Source: an uncultured Eubacterium sp. (GTDB lineage Bacteria; Bacillota; Clostridia; Lachnospirales; Lachnospiraceae). Taken from it: a DNA stretch of 55,170 bases. Made by a program: the position numbers and the translations under genes. Under the pieces are notes generated by a model. That model saw only the letters and a program-made list of their open reading frames with translations, made no database searches and was not told the DNA's origin. This document shows positions 44,598 to 53,273 of the stretch, one piece after another. Position 1 is the first letter of the stretch. Each line of letters starts with the position of its first letter. The DNA lies in contig CAJTZX010000026.1 of assembly GCA_910584345.1 (NCBI GenBank), positions 1 through 55,170 of the forward strand, written 5' to 3'.

Positions 44598-45449
44598 ATG
44601 GCAGAAAGTCAGTGCAGCGGATGTCCAAGTGCATCCAGCTGTTCAGCTGAGCAGCGCGAAAACTGCGGTTCCGCTCAGGGGCTGCAAAGTATGTTAGAGC
44701 CTGCAAACAAATATTCAAAAATTAAGAAAGTCATCGGTATTGTCAGTGGCAAAGGCGGCGTAGGCAAATCTTTTGTAACTGCTTGTCTTGCATCTGCAAT
44801 GAAAAAAGCCGGTTATTCCACCGGTATTATGGATGCAGATATTACCGGCCCGTCGATTCCAAAAATGTTTGGGGTACAAGGAGAAGCATATGGAAATGCA
44901 GAAGGTATGATTCTCCCGCTTGAGACAAAAGAAGGCATCCGGCTGATTTCAATCAATCTGCTGATGGAAAATCCGGAAGATCCGGTAATCTGGCGTGGGC
45001 CAGTGATCGGCGGCGCAGTGAAACAGTTTTGGACAGATGTTGTCTGGGGTGATTTGGATTATTTAATGATTGATATGCCTCCCGGAACCGGAGACGTGCC
45101 GCTGACTGTTTTCCAGTCACTTCCGGTAGATGGTATTATTGTCGTTACTTCTCCGCAGGAGCTGGTACAAATGATCGTGAAAAAAGCATTTCGGATGGCT
45201 GCGATGATGGACATTCCAGTGCTTGGAGTAGTTGAAAATTTCAGTTATTTCAAATGTCCGGACTGCGGTAAGGAAATCCGGTTATTCGGAGAAAGCCATG
45301 TAGAGGAAGCCGCTAAGGAACTGGGTATTCCAGTTCTTGGAAAGGTGCCGTTAGACCCTGAGATGGCGAAAGCTGCAGACGCGGGAGAATTTTATAAGAT
45401 GGAACATCCATATCTTCAAGCAGCAGTAGAAGCGCTGAGTAGATTATAA
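44598..45449 (+). CDS. mrp: Mrp/NBP35-family P-loop ATPase, Fe-S carrier
   Basis: The 283-residue protein has an N-terminal cysteine-rich segment (CSGCPSASSC with a further C), a deviant Walker A KGGVGKS, GIMDADITGPSIPKMF, LMIDMPPGTGD and the C-terminal CPDC pair near residue 223 that binds a bridging Fe-S cluster in dimers. It should transfer clusters to target proteins. The ATG at 44598 is eight bases behind AGGAGG; the ATG at 44592 is too close. It closes the iscS operon and is followed by a terminator. Confidence 0.95.
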   Translation: MAESQCSGCPSASSCSAEQRENCGSAQGLQSMLEPANKYSKIKKVIGIVSGKGGVGKSFVTACLASAMKKAGYSTGIMDADITGPSIPKMFGVQGEAYGNAEGMILPLETKEGIRLISINLLMENPEDPVIWRGPVIGGAVKQFWTDVVWGDLDYLMIDMPPGTGDVPLTVFQSLPVDGIIVVTSPQELVQMIVKKAFRMAAMMDIPVLGVVENFSYFKCPDCGKEIRLFGESHVEEAAKELGIPVLGKVPLDPEMAKAADAGEFYKMEHPYLQAAVEALSRL

Positions 45450-45491
45450 GGAAAAAGATACAAAAGCAGTAACCTGTTACAAGCACTTCAG

Positions 45492-45536
45492 AGTACGGCG
45501 GCCATTGCACATTTTGCAAGGCCGCCATACTTTTTA
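45492..45536 (+). terminator. Terminator behind mrp
   Basis: GTACGGCGGCCATTGCA pairs with TTGCAAGGCCGCCATAC, followed by TTTTT. It sits between converging genes; the T run favours the plus strand. Confidence 0.85.
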
Positions 45537-45541
45537 GACTG

Positions 45542-46579
45542 TTATTGAGCCAGGTCAATTTGCTGCATCGTTCCGGCAGTTCCGTTTTCATATAAAAACA
45601 TTCCGGTCTGGCGCACTATGGCATTTGTTTTGTTATCTGTCTGAGAATTTAATGAAAATTCTGTATTTACATTTCCAAGATAAATCGCACCGACACCTGC
45701 AGCGCCAAGTCCGCGCAGGACATCTTTTCCGTTTTCATCTTTCTGCCAGATCAGCAGCTTGTCAAAAATCTCATCTGCCTCATCAATCCAGCCGTTGCCA
45801 TCCTGATCGTATTGTGCCAGATCAGCAAATCCATTTCCGCTTGCTGTGCCGAATAATTCACTGCCGTCATTGATGACTCCATCCCCGTTTTTATCTAATG
45901 CCAGAAAGCCGCTTCCGGCATTCAGACGCGAAATCTGTTCTGCGTGGCCATCGGCATCCAGATCAAAATAGAACTTCTGGTCGGATACAGAAGCCGTCTC
46001 CGTATCCAGATTGATGACGAGCGGATCCGTCAGTCGTACCATGCTCAGATCTAAAAATGAAGCAGTTTCTTCATAAAATGACCGGGACATCGATACTTCT
46101 ACGTTAAAGTTAATCTCTTTGCCAGAGGCAGTTACTACTTTGCCCTGTGTGGCAAAATCTGTTTGCTCTGATTCAAAATAGTTTTGGCGGTTGAATGCGA
46201 GAAAATGGCTGCCGCCTGAATAATCGTTAAACAGGGCAGAAAGCGGGTCTAAGGTCTTAGAACCACCCCAAAACATCTGATGCAGGATATATCCGATGGA
46301 TTGTCTGCGAATCATATGCATAGCCTGCAGACCACGGTTGCTGTTCATACTCGTATGGCGGATACCGCGGCTATGTGAAAAACGTGCCATCAGATCATCC
46401 TCGGAATCTGCTAAATGTTGTCCGTTTTGTTCTTTGTCCGGATCTTTATATATTTTATTTTGCGCAGAAGCAGCAGTATGTGACAGCTGGCCCAAAAATC
46501 TTGTGCTGCCGCCCTGGTTAGATATGGAATGGTACTTTCTTTGTGAGTGCATATGTACGGCACTGGATGTTATAATCAT
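45542..46579 (-). CDS. EF-hand-like calcium-loop protein of unknown function
   Basis: The 345-residue protein has no signal peptide. Its N-terminal 110 residues are polar and look disordered. Residues 110-200 form a beta-rich part. The C-terminal region has three D-x-D-x-[DN]-G loops: DLDADGHAE, DKNGDGVIND and DQDGNGWIDEAD, then KDENGKDVLRG, as in EF-hand or dockerin-like calcium sites. Comparable C-terminal domains occur in uncharacterised bacterial proteins with hemolysin-type repeats. The ATG at 46579 has AGGGAGG nine bases upstream. The 5' leader contains a terminator-like hairpin, so expression may be attenuated. Confidence 0.75.
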   Translation of the reverse strand: MIITSSAVHMHSQRKYHSISNQGGSTRFLGQLSHTAASAQNKIYKDPDKEQNGQHLADSEDDLMARFSHSRGIRHTSMNSNRGLQAMHMIRRQSIGYILHQMFWGGSKTLDPLSALFNDYSGGSHFLAFNRQNYFESEQTDFATQGKVVTASGKEINFNVEVSMSRSFYEETASFLDLSMVRLTDPLVINLDTETASVSDQKFYFDLDADGHAEQISRLNAGSGFLALDKNGDGVINDGSELFGTASGNGFADLAQYDQDGNGWIDEADEIFDKLLIWQKDENGKDVLRGLGAAGVGAIYLGNVNTEFSLNSQTDNKTNAIVRQTGMFLYENGTAGTMQQIDLAQ

Positions 46580-46676
46580 AAACACAAACCTCCCTGAAAT
46601 AAAAATTGTAATAGTTTTGCAATTCGTTTAACATTGGAAAAGCGCGACTATAACAAAAGTGAAAAGGACTGCATAC

Positions 46677-46720
46677 AAAAAACGGCATACAATTTGGCAA
46701 ACTGCCAAAACTACATACCG
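46677..46720 (-). terminator. Intrinsic terminator-like hairpin in the leader of the calcium-loop gene
   Basis: On the minus strand CGGTAT...TTTTGGCA pairs with GCCAAA...ATGCCG, followed directly by TTTTTT. It lies about 100 bases upstream of the start at 46579 and no other minus-strand gene ends there, so it may be an attenuator. I do not recognise a known riboswitch in front of it. Confidence 0.6.
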
Positions 46721-46885
46721 TCCGTGGCCTGATCTTTGTGATACAATCCCTGTAACTAAAAAAGTTATCGGTAGATTTTTGGAAATACTTAACTGTGAGC
46801 GCTGCTGCTTATGTGTCCGTTCATGACATCAGCGTTCGTTATGGTATAAGTTTCCATAATATAAGTATGTTAATCAATGCCTTTA

Positions 46886-46930
46886 TTGACAACTTTCTTA
46901 TGAAATGTTACAAATGAAGTGTAACATTTC
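46886..46930 (+). promoter_or_regulatory. Alpha-galactosidase promoter with operator palindrome
   Basis: TTGACA (46886-46891), 17 bases, TACAAA (46909-46914). GAAATGTTACA (46902-46912) and TGTAACATTTC (46920-46930) are a perfect 11-bp inverted repeat across the -10 box, followed by a half-site CTGTTACAATGAAAT near 46949. This looks like a repressor site for sugar-regulated expression. Confidence 0.72.
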
Positions 46931-47020
46931 AGATAACCCATGGAACTGTTACAATGAAATAACCGTTGAGACAAATGTTTCGATCAGTTCGAACAATTTA
47001 CAGAAAAGGAGACAAGATTT

Positions 47021-48334
47021 TTGAAATATCAAATGCACAAAGCCCCAATGGGCTGGAACAGTTACGATTATTACGATACGACGGTGAATGAAGAACAGGT
47101 AAAAGCAAACGCTGATTACATGGCGTCCCATTTGAAAGAGGCAGGCTGGGAATATATCGTTGTGGATATCGAGTGGTATGCAAAAGGAGCAGGCTCTATG
47201 AGGGAGCTTTACCAGTATATTCCATTTGCAGAGGTGCAGATGGACGGTTATGGAAGACTGCAGCCGGACGAAGAACGTTTTCCATCTTCAGCCAATGGGA
47301 AAGGATTTGGACCGCTTGCAGATTATATCCATCGTCTTGGATTGAAATTTGGAATTCATATTATGCGCGGAATTCCAAGAACTGCGGCACATCAGCATCT
47401 TCCGGTATGGGGAACGGATGTAACTGCAGATCAGATTGCAGATCCGTCATCGATCTGCGGCTGGAATCCTGATATGTATGGGGTTCGCAAAAATGTAAAA
47501 GGTGCGCAGGAATATTATGATTCGATCATCAGTATGTATGCAGAGTGGGGTGTAGATTATATCAAATGCGATGATATCTGCAATACGAATTTGTACAGGG
47601 AAAACCAGTATTCTGCCGCTCATGAAGTGGAAATGCTCCAGTGTGCGATACAAAAAACAGGAAGAGATATTGTCCTGTCCCTTTCTCCTGGGCCTGCACT
47701 CATTGAAAAAGCGTGGCATTATGAGAAATATGCAAATATGTGGCGTATTACAGATGATTTCTGGGATCAGTGGGAGCTGCTTAAAAATATGTTTGTCCGC
47801 TGTGAGCTTTGGCAGAATCATGTGTCAGAAGGCTCTTATCCGGATTGTGACATGCTGCCGGTTGGAAAGCTTGGGAAAGGTTTCGGAAACGAATGGGATA
47901 CCCGTTTTACAAAAGAAGAACAGATTACGATGATGACATTATGGTGTATGTTTGGTTCTCCGCTTATGATTGGGACAGATTTAACGCTGTTGGATGAATG
48001 GACGTTATGGCTGCTTACGAGAAAAGACATTTTAAAGCTGACATCGAATGATTATACTGCAAGACAAGTATATCGAGATGAGGAGTCTGCGGTTTGGAGC
48101 TGCCTGAATGTGAATAAGAAGGATGAAAAGGAAGCATATGTAGCGTTGTTTAATTTTACAGATAAAGCACAGGAAATGGAATGTGTACTTTTACAAATAG
48201 AGCAATTTGCCGGTTATAAACAATCGTTTACCAATGCGAAAGAATTATGGACGGGCAATGAGGTTTGTGTAAAAGATGGCTGCCTGAAAGCTCAGGTGCC
48301 AATACATGGAGCCAGGCTGTTTTATTTGCAATAG
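47021..48334 (+). CDS. GH27 alpha-galactosidase
   Basis: The 437-residue enzyme should release terminal alpha-galactose (or N-acetylgalactosamine) from oligosaccharides. It opens with APMGWNSYDYYDTTV, has VVDIEWY, GIHIMRGIPR, the nucleophile in DYIKCDDICN near residue 185, SLSPGPA and the acid/base in WRITDDFWDQW near residue 247, all typical of clan GH-D. The small C-terminal beta domain starts near residue 345. There is no signal peptide, so it acts inside the cell on imported sugars. The TTG start at 47021 has AAAAGGAG nine bases upstream; ATG at 47033 is a weaker alternative. MEME of IRGIPR in place of the common form suggests a divergent clostridial subgroup. Confidence 0.92.
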   Translation: MKYQMHKAPMGWNSYDYYDTTVNEEQVKANADYMASHLKEAGWEYIVVDIEWYAKGAGSMRELYQYIPFAEVQMDGYGRLQPDEERFPSSANGKGFGPLADYIHRLGLKFGIHIMRGIPRTAAHQHLPVWGTDVTADQIADPSSICGWNPDMYGVRKNVKGAQEYYDSIISMYAEWGVDYIKCDDICNTNLYRENQYSAAHEVEMLQCAIQKTGRDIVLSLSPGPALIEKAWHYEKYANMWRITDDFWDQWELLKNMFVRCELWQNHVSEGSYPDCDMLPVGKLGKGFGNEWDTRFTKEEQITMMTLWCMFGSPLMIGTDLTLLDEWTLWLLTRKDILKLTSNDYTARQVYRDEESAVWSCLNVNKKDEKEAYVALFNFTDKAQEMECVLLQIEQFAGYKQSFTNAKELWTGNEVCVKDGCLKAQVPIHGARLFYLQ

Positions 48335-48465
48335 TTTTTTGTCAACACAGCAGATGACAAAACAAGCAGTGCGATTGCCATAAATACGAATACTAAGTGG
48401 CCGGCGCTCTGGCGTAATGTCTGATGATATGCATCATTGATTTTAACATACGGAAGGGAGCATGT

Positions 48466-48780
48466 ATGCATTATAAAATAGCGGTCTGTGATGATTCTGA
48501 TGTGGAAGCTTTTGCCCATGCCTGTCGGATTACACTCTTGCATAAACAGTTTGAAGTAGGGAAGAGTATTTCAGAGGTGGAACAATTGCTTGGAAAAGGA
48601 TTTATCCGTACACATCGGTCTTATCTGGTAGGAATTTCATACATGAAAAGCATTTCAAAAACAGAAGTGACACTGGACAATGGAGAAAAAATACCGCTCT
48701 CACGTAAAAATTACCAGGCGGTGAATCAGGCTTTTATTCAGTATTTCAGAGGTGATTTGCAATGGGAATTTGGAACCTGA
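48466..48780 (+). pseudogene. LytTR response regulator with receiver domain deleted
   Basis: The frame starts as a normal receiver (MHYKIAVCDDSDVE) but after 14 residues jumps into the DNA-binding LytTR domain: EVGKSISEVEQLL, GFIRTHRSYLVGISYMKSI and LDNGEKIPLSRKNYQAVNQA. The phosphorylated aspartate and about 120 residues are missing, so an internal in-frame deletion is the likely cause. The GGAAGGGAG site and ATG are intact. The truncated protein could still bind DNA without control by phosphorylation. It overlaps the histidine kinase gene by 19 bases. Confidence 0.8.
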
Positions 48781-49442
48781 TCTTTCATCTGAGTCTTGGG
48801 CGCATGATCGACCGCAGGATTGCAGAATATCAGAACGATCTGATGACAAAACACTGTGAGGAAGTGCAGCATATATATAAGACGATGCGTGGCTGGCGAC
48901 ATGATTACCATAATCATATTCAAACACTGCTTGCACTGAACGGTGATAAGGAAAAAACGAAACAATATCTTTTAAATCTAAATCATGATTTGTCGACTGT
49001 GGATACGGTTATTAAGACGGGAAATGTGATGGTAGATGCTATTTTAAATTCCAAGCTGTCTTTGATAAAAGAGAAAAAGATTGCTGTCAATGCCAAAGCA
49101 GTAGTTCCCCCGAAGCTGCATATTTCAGATATCGATTTGTGTGTAGTAATAGGAAATCTGCTGGATAATGCGATGGAAGCTTGTCTTAGACAACCGGAAG
49201 AAGACCGTCGGTTTATCCGGGTGTTTATTGGCGTGCTCAAAGTTCAGCTTTATATTTCCGTAACGAATTCTTTATGCGGAGATTTGAAAAAATTTCAAAA
49301 AAGTTATCTGTCCACAAAAGGGAGCGAAGGGCATGGCTTTGGACTGACGCGTATAGACCGGATTGTAGAAAAATATGGCGGTTATAAAAACCGCCAGAAT
49401 GAGGATGGCGTATTTGTTACCGAGATTATGCTTCCTCTTTGA
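48762..49442 (+). CDS. GHKL-type sensor histidine kinase without membrane sensor
   Basis: The 226-residue protein has a short hydrophobic start (IWNLIFHLSLG), then the dimerisation helix with the phospho-acceptor in WRHDYHNHIQTLLAL, the N box NLLDNAMEAC and the G box GHGFGLTRIDRI of AgrC-type GHKL kinases. The five to seven membrane helices of a normal AgrC-like sensor (about 200 residues) are absent, so the N-terminus has probably been deleted. The ATG lies inside the end of the regulator gene. Its partner is the damaged LytTR regulator, and the ABC gene behind it is also shortened. Confidence 0.82.
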   Translation: MGIWNLIFHLSLGRMIDRRIAEYQNDLMTKHCEEVQHIYKTMRGWRHDYHNHIQTLLALNGDKEKTKQYLLNLNHDLSTVDTVIKTGNVMVDAILNSKLSLIKEKKIAVNAKAVVPPKLHISDIDLCVVIGNLLDNAMEACLRQPEEDRRFIRVFIGVLKVQLYISVTNSLCGDLKKFQKSYLSTKGSEGHGFGLTRIDRIVEKYGGYKNRQNEDGVFVTEIMLPL

Positions 49443-49477
49443 AGAGTTATATAAAGAAGATTTATATAAAATGGAAA

Positions 49478-49539
49478 CCGTTCGTGCATAAACGGAAGCC
49501 ATTCGTGCAAAAACAGGCTTTTTTGGTTGTGATTATGCT
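49478..49539 (+). promoter_or_regulatory. LytTR-type direct-repeat site and promoter
   Basis: CCGTTCGTGCA (49478-49488) and CCATTCGTGCA (49499-49509) are direct repeats with a 21-bp period, two helical turns, as known for LytTR/AgrA binding sites. A -10-like TATGCT lies at 49534-49539. It is placed to control the ABC exporter gene at 49590 by the LytTR regulator upstream. Confidence 0.65.
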
Positions 49540-49589
49540 ATTTTGATTTTGAGAGAGACAGAAGGTTTTGATCCTATAGTTTCCGGAGC

Positions 49590-51149
49590 ATGTTTCGAAT
49601 AAGATCAAAAGAAAAGAGGGCATATGAAATATCACATTTATCAGAACGTTGTATATTTTTAAACAGCCCTGTGGTTCATGAGATTCGTGCAAAGATTGTA
49701 CATGATAATCTATGGGGAGCAGGTTTTTATTCATTAGTATGGCAGCTGCCGGAACTTCTGAACAGTATGATTTCTATTGTAATTTCTGCGGTTTTGATTT
49801 TGCCGCTGTTTATTGGCACTCAGATTTTTTCAGACGTAAGCGCAGTCTTTCTTATCATGGTATTTATAATTATGATTGGATGGAATGTTTGGTTTGCTTC
49901 CGAAAAAAAGAAAGAACATTACAAGCTGTTGGATGATCCGACAATGGATCAGAGTTATCTTTCTTATTTTTTATGGAAAGGTCAAGATTACCATTATGGT
50001 AAAGATGTCCGTATTTATCAGGCAAAGCCGCTCATTGAAAATAAAATGCGAGGAGACGTTTTATTAAATGGCCAATGGATGAAAAAGATTGTTAAAAATC
50101 AGATGCAGGCAGGCTTTTCCGAAAGTTTTTCAGCAGGAATCTTACAGGTTACGGCTTATTTGTTTGTAGCGCTGCGGGCAGCTGCGGGCGCCTTGACGGC
50201 AGGCGCAGTAGTCAAGTATGCAGGTATGATCTACCAGTTGTCTAAGTCTGTGTCAGATATTTTTTCTGCATTGGAAGAATACGCGATATGTTCAAACCGG
50301 CAGTTGTCTACGCTGGAATACTTAAAGATCCCGGATGTTTTGAACAAAGGTACGCTTCCGGTAGAAAAACGGGCATTTTGCGACGGCGGAGATAATGAAT
50401 ATGAGATTGAATTTCGAAACGTCTCTTTTCGTTATCCGGGAAGCGATGCATATGCGCTGCGCCATATCAGTCTGAAACTGCACGTTGGAAAACGAATGGC
50501 AGTCGTAGGCAGAAATGGAAGCGGAAAAACAACTTTTATCAAACTGCTTTGCAGGCTGTATGACCCGACAGAGGGGGAAATCTGTCTGAACGGGATCGAT
50601 ATCAAAAAGTATGATTATGAGGAATATTTAAGCATTTTTTCAGTTGTATTTCAGGATTTTAAGCTGTTTTCCTTTGGCTTGGGTCAGAATGTGGCAGTGA
50701 ATGTGGATTATGACCAGGTACGCGTAAATACATGTTTAAAAAAGGCAGGGATTCAGGAATGCCCGGATGGGATGCCTGAAGGATTGGATACTTGTCTTTA
50801 CAAAGATTTTGAGGAAAACGGTGTAGAGATTTCAGGCGGAGAATCACAAAAAATAGCGCTGGCAAGAGCATTGTATAAAGACGCCCCTTTTATGATCTTA
50901 GATGAGCCGACGGCCGCGTTAGATCCTGTGGCAGAATATGAGGTTTATTCGAAGTTTAATGAAATTGTGGAAGATAAAACGGTTGTTTATATCAGTCACA
51001 GGCTTTCGTCCTGTCGGTTTTGTGATGAAATTATTGTTTTTCATGAGGGACAGATGATTCAGAGGGGAAAACATGAGGAGCTTGTTTCAGACCAGAGCGG
51101 AATATATTCTGAGCTATGGAATGCGCAGGCGCAGTATTATGGTGGGTGA
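49590..51149 (+). CDS. ABC exporter with fused ATPase, N-terminus truncated
   Basis: The 519-residue product has membrane helices from about residue 45 (FYSLVWQLPELLNSMISIVI), 75 and others to about 240, then the ATPase: VVGRNGSGKTTF (Walker A), VFQDFKLFSFGL, SGGESQKIALARAL, PFMILDEPTAALD and ISHRLSSC. Relatives have about 100 more residues with the first two helices; here the start (FRIRSKEKRAYEISHLSERC) joins directly to the loop before the third helix, so a 5' deletion is likely. GGAG is only one or two bases before the ATG. It may have exported a peptide under LytTR control. No peptide precursor gene is visible. Confidence 0.82.
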   Translation: MFRIRSKEKRAYEISHLSERCIFLNSPVVHEIRAKIVHDNLWGAGFYSLVWQLPELLNSMISIVISAVLILPLFIGTQIFSDVSAVFLIMVFIIMIGWNVWFASEKKKEHYKLLDDPTMDQSYLSYFLWKGQDYHYGKDVRIYQAKPLIENKMRGDVLLNGQWMKKIVKNQMQAGFSESFSAGILQVTAYLFVALRAAAGALTAGAVVKYAGMIYQLSKSVSDIFSALEEYAICSNRQLSTLEYLKIPDVLNKGTLPVEKRAFCDGGDNEYEIEFRNVSFRYPGSDAYALRHISLKLHVGKRMAVVGRNGSGKTTFIKLLCRLYDPTEGEICLNGIDIKKYDYEEYLSIFSVVFQDFKLFSFGLGQNVAVNVDYDQVRVNTCLKKAGIQECPDGMPEGLDTCLYKDFEENGVEISGGESQKIALARALYKDAPFMILDEPTAALDPVAEYEVYSKFNEIVEDKTVVYISHRLSSCRFCDEIIVFHEGQMIQRGKHEELVSDQSGIYSELWNAQAQYYGG

Positions 51150-51153
51150 AATA

Positions 51154-51188
51154 GTAAAAGGCGGTACGGTTTAGGTACCGCCTTTTAC
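51154..51188. terminator. Perfect bidirectional terminator
   Basis: GTAAAAGGCGGTAC and GTACCGCCTTTTAC form a perfect 14-bp stem with a seven-base loop between converging genes. Confidence 0.92.
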
Positions 51189-51199
51189 ATGAGTGATTG

Positions 51200-52333
51200 C
51201 TAGCCCTGATAATTGCGAAACTTCCAATATCCGGCCAATGCACATGCAATTCCTATAGCCAGCGCTATTGCAATGTGCATTCCTATTTGTTCCAATGAAA
51301 ATGCAAATCCCCAGTTCACTGGCAGACAAAGCGGCATGGAAATCATAAGATACGTAATGGCTTTCCATAAGGCGTTGCTGAAAAATGGGGCTACCATAAT
51401 GGATAAAACGTTCAGCCATACATAGGGCAGGAAGAAGGCAGCCAAACTTAGCAGAATCGTCAAAAAGGAATTTTTACATAAAGACGAAATAGCCATTGAT
51501 ATACATGTAAGTAACAGGAGTCCTGCCAGTCCAAGCCCAAAAGAAAGGTAAAAAAATGCATGGATGTCAGCAGGCATGTAGGCGGCAGGCGTGAGACCGA
51601 TCATGGCAGGCGATGCCTCCAGTCCTTGTGTTCCATATACGATTCGATAAATCACCCATAGATAAATTGAAAATACAACATACAATATTGTAATAAAAGA
51701 AAATGATGCGCACATTTTTACCCAGATACAACTCTTTTTTCCTCGTTTCGTTGTTAATAAAATATCCGCTGTTTTGAGCATGTATTCTTCTGAAAATATG
51801 GGAGAAAGACCGATCATAAACAGCACAAATAATGCAATCGTCATAAAAGAGTAGGTTTCTTTTAAATCATTCCATCCATAAGTATAATCAAACCAGATTG
51901 TTTCGTTTAAATATGGCGCAGCATACGTTTCCCAGGCATCTCCTTGTAAAAACTGGATATCATCAAGTATTTGAGTATCAATTGGATGGTTGTCTGCAAT
52001 CTGATTGTAATTTGTCATATGACGCGTGATCCACTCGTTACAAAAATTACCGCTATTTGCATCTGCTTGCGTATGATAATAAGAAAAACCGAAATCCTCA
52101 TAGATGTTTTGCACTTTTTCATCGGTTAGGATACCTGCATATTTTGCGGTCAGTTGTTGATCTTTTTCTATGGCTTTCTGTCCACGATAGATTTGTCCGT
52201 CAATGGTTGCGGAATAATGGTTACGTTCTGTAAATAGTCTGAGACTCACAAATGCCAGTAATAAAAACAGGCCAATCCAGAGTATTTTTCGTGTTGCGAT
52301 TTTATAAACCTCTTCTTTCCAGATGTTCCACAT
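51200..52333 (-). CDS. ABC-2-type transporter permease
   Basis: The 377-residue membrane protein has one N-terminal helix (residues 15-35), an extracytoplasmic region of about 130 residues (GFSYYHTQADANSGN, TIWFDYTYGWNDL), then five further helices from about residue 155. This matches ABC-2 permeases of bacitracin- or lantibiotic-type exporters with one large loop. The ATG at 52333 has GAGGAGG nine bases upstream; the upstream TTG at 52351 is unlikely. Its start overlaps the ATPase gene by 32 bases, so the two subunits are coupled. It is the last gene of the sigma-factor operon. Confidence 0.85.
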   Translation of the reverse strand: MWNIWKEEVYKIATRKILWIGLFLLLAFVSLRLFTERNHYSATIDGQIYRGQKAIEKDQQLTAKYAGILTDEKVQNIYEDFGFSYYHTQADANSGNFCNEWITRHMTNYNQIADNHPIDTQILDDIQFLQGDAWETYAAPYLNETIWFDYTYGWNDLKETYSFMTIALFVLFMIGLSPIFSEEYMLKTADILLTTKRGKKSCIWVKMCASFSFITILYVVFSIYLWVIYRIVYGTQGLEASPAMIGLTPAAYMPADIHAFFYLSFGLGLAGLLLLTCISMAISSLCKNSFLTILLSLAAFFLPYVWLNVLSIMVAPFFSNALWKAITYLMISMPLCLPVNWGFAFSLEQIGMHIAIALAIGIACALAGYWKFRNYQG

Positions 52334-53204
52334 GTTCAGATACCTCCTCAAAATAATATAAATATACGTCCTCTAATCCAGGTTTTACTGTTACGGCTCC
52401 TTCACACGGGCAGCAGTCGGATATTAGCCGCAAATATACTTTATCGCCTTCGTTTTTAAGGTTACTGACGGCAAAAGCGGCATTTAACCGCACAGCTTCC
52501 TCTGGATCAGCCAAGTATTCCCATACTTTCCCATTTATTTGTCTGGTAACATGCGCAGATGTTCCCTGTTCAATCATCTGCCCCTGCTTCATAAGCAGAA
52601 TTTCATCTGCAATATAGTCCACATCTGATACAATGTGCGTGGATAAGATAATAATTCTGCCTTTAGAGAGAGAACTGATAATGTTTCGGAAGCGAATGCG
52701 CTCTTTTGGGTCCAATCCGGAAGTAGGTTCATCCAGTATGAGAATTTCCGGGTCATTCAGCAGAGCTTGTGCAATTCCAAGTCTGCGCAGCATTCCGCCG
52801 GAAAACGTACGGATTCTTTGCTTTGCGGCTTCTTCTAAACCAACCAGCTGTAGCATTTCCGATACTTTATCTTGAGCCAGACCATTTGGGATCGCCTTAC
52901 ATGCGGCCAGATATTCTAAGTATCGTCTGGCGGTAAAGCTTGGGTAATATCCAAAGTCTTGTGGTAAATATCCAAGTAGTCTGCGGTATGTTCCATCCAG
53001 AGCGCTGATTTCCATTCCATTGAAGCTGATCTTTCCAAATGTCGGTTTTAAAACACCGCACAGCATTCGAAGCAGCGTTGTTTTTCCGGCGCCGTTTGCG
53101 CCAAGAAAGCCATATACGCCGTTATTTAGTTGCAGTGAAACATCATTTACCGCAATTTTATTTTTAAATTGTTTCGTTACATGGTCTAATCGTAATTCTG
53201 ACAT
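52302..53204 (-). CDS. ABC transporter ATP-binding protein
   Basis: The 300-residue ATPase has Walker A GANGAGKTT, LGYLPQDFGYYP (Q-loop), signature FSGGMLRRLGIAQAL, Walker B ILILDEPTSGLDP and the switch STHIVSDV. The C-terminal 80 residues are an extra domain with a cysteine pair (ISDCCPCEGA) near residue 265. It energises the ABC-2 permease encoded next. The ATG has AAAGGGA about six bases upstream. Such pairs often confer resistance to peptide antibiotics or export lipids; the substrate is unknown. Confidence 0.92.
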   Translation of the reverse strand: MSELRLDHVTKQFKNKIAVNDVSLQLNNGVYGFLGANGAGKTTLLRMLCGVLKPTFGKISFNGMEISALDGTYRRLLGYLPQDFGYYPSFTARRYLEYLAACKAIPNGLAQDKVSEMLQLVGLEEAAKQRIRTFSGGMLRRLGIAQALLNDPEILILDEPTSGLDPKERIRFRNIISSLSKGRIIILSTHIVSDVDYIADEILLMKQGQMIEQGTSAHVTRQINGKVWEYLADPEEAVRLNAAFAVSNLKNEGDKVYLRLISDCCPCEGAVTVKPGLEDVYLYYFEEVSEHVEHLERRGL

Positions 53205-53273
53205 AAAAATCCCTTTCTGTCATAGATTGTTTTCTGATTTTGGGTGCAGCATACAGAATGACTTTTCGTGGAA

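Noticed and set aside
46586..47020. Known riboswitch classes (c-di-GMP, cobalamin, FMN, guanidine)
   Set aside because: The leader lacks their conserved core sequences as far as I can recognise them; only the terminator hairpin is supported.
49624..49662. Short peptide MKYHIYQNVVYF with a ribosome site before the ABC exporter
   Set aside because: Only 12 codons, in another frame from the exporter; it could be the start of a frameshifted exporter but nothing supports a peptide pheromone.
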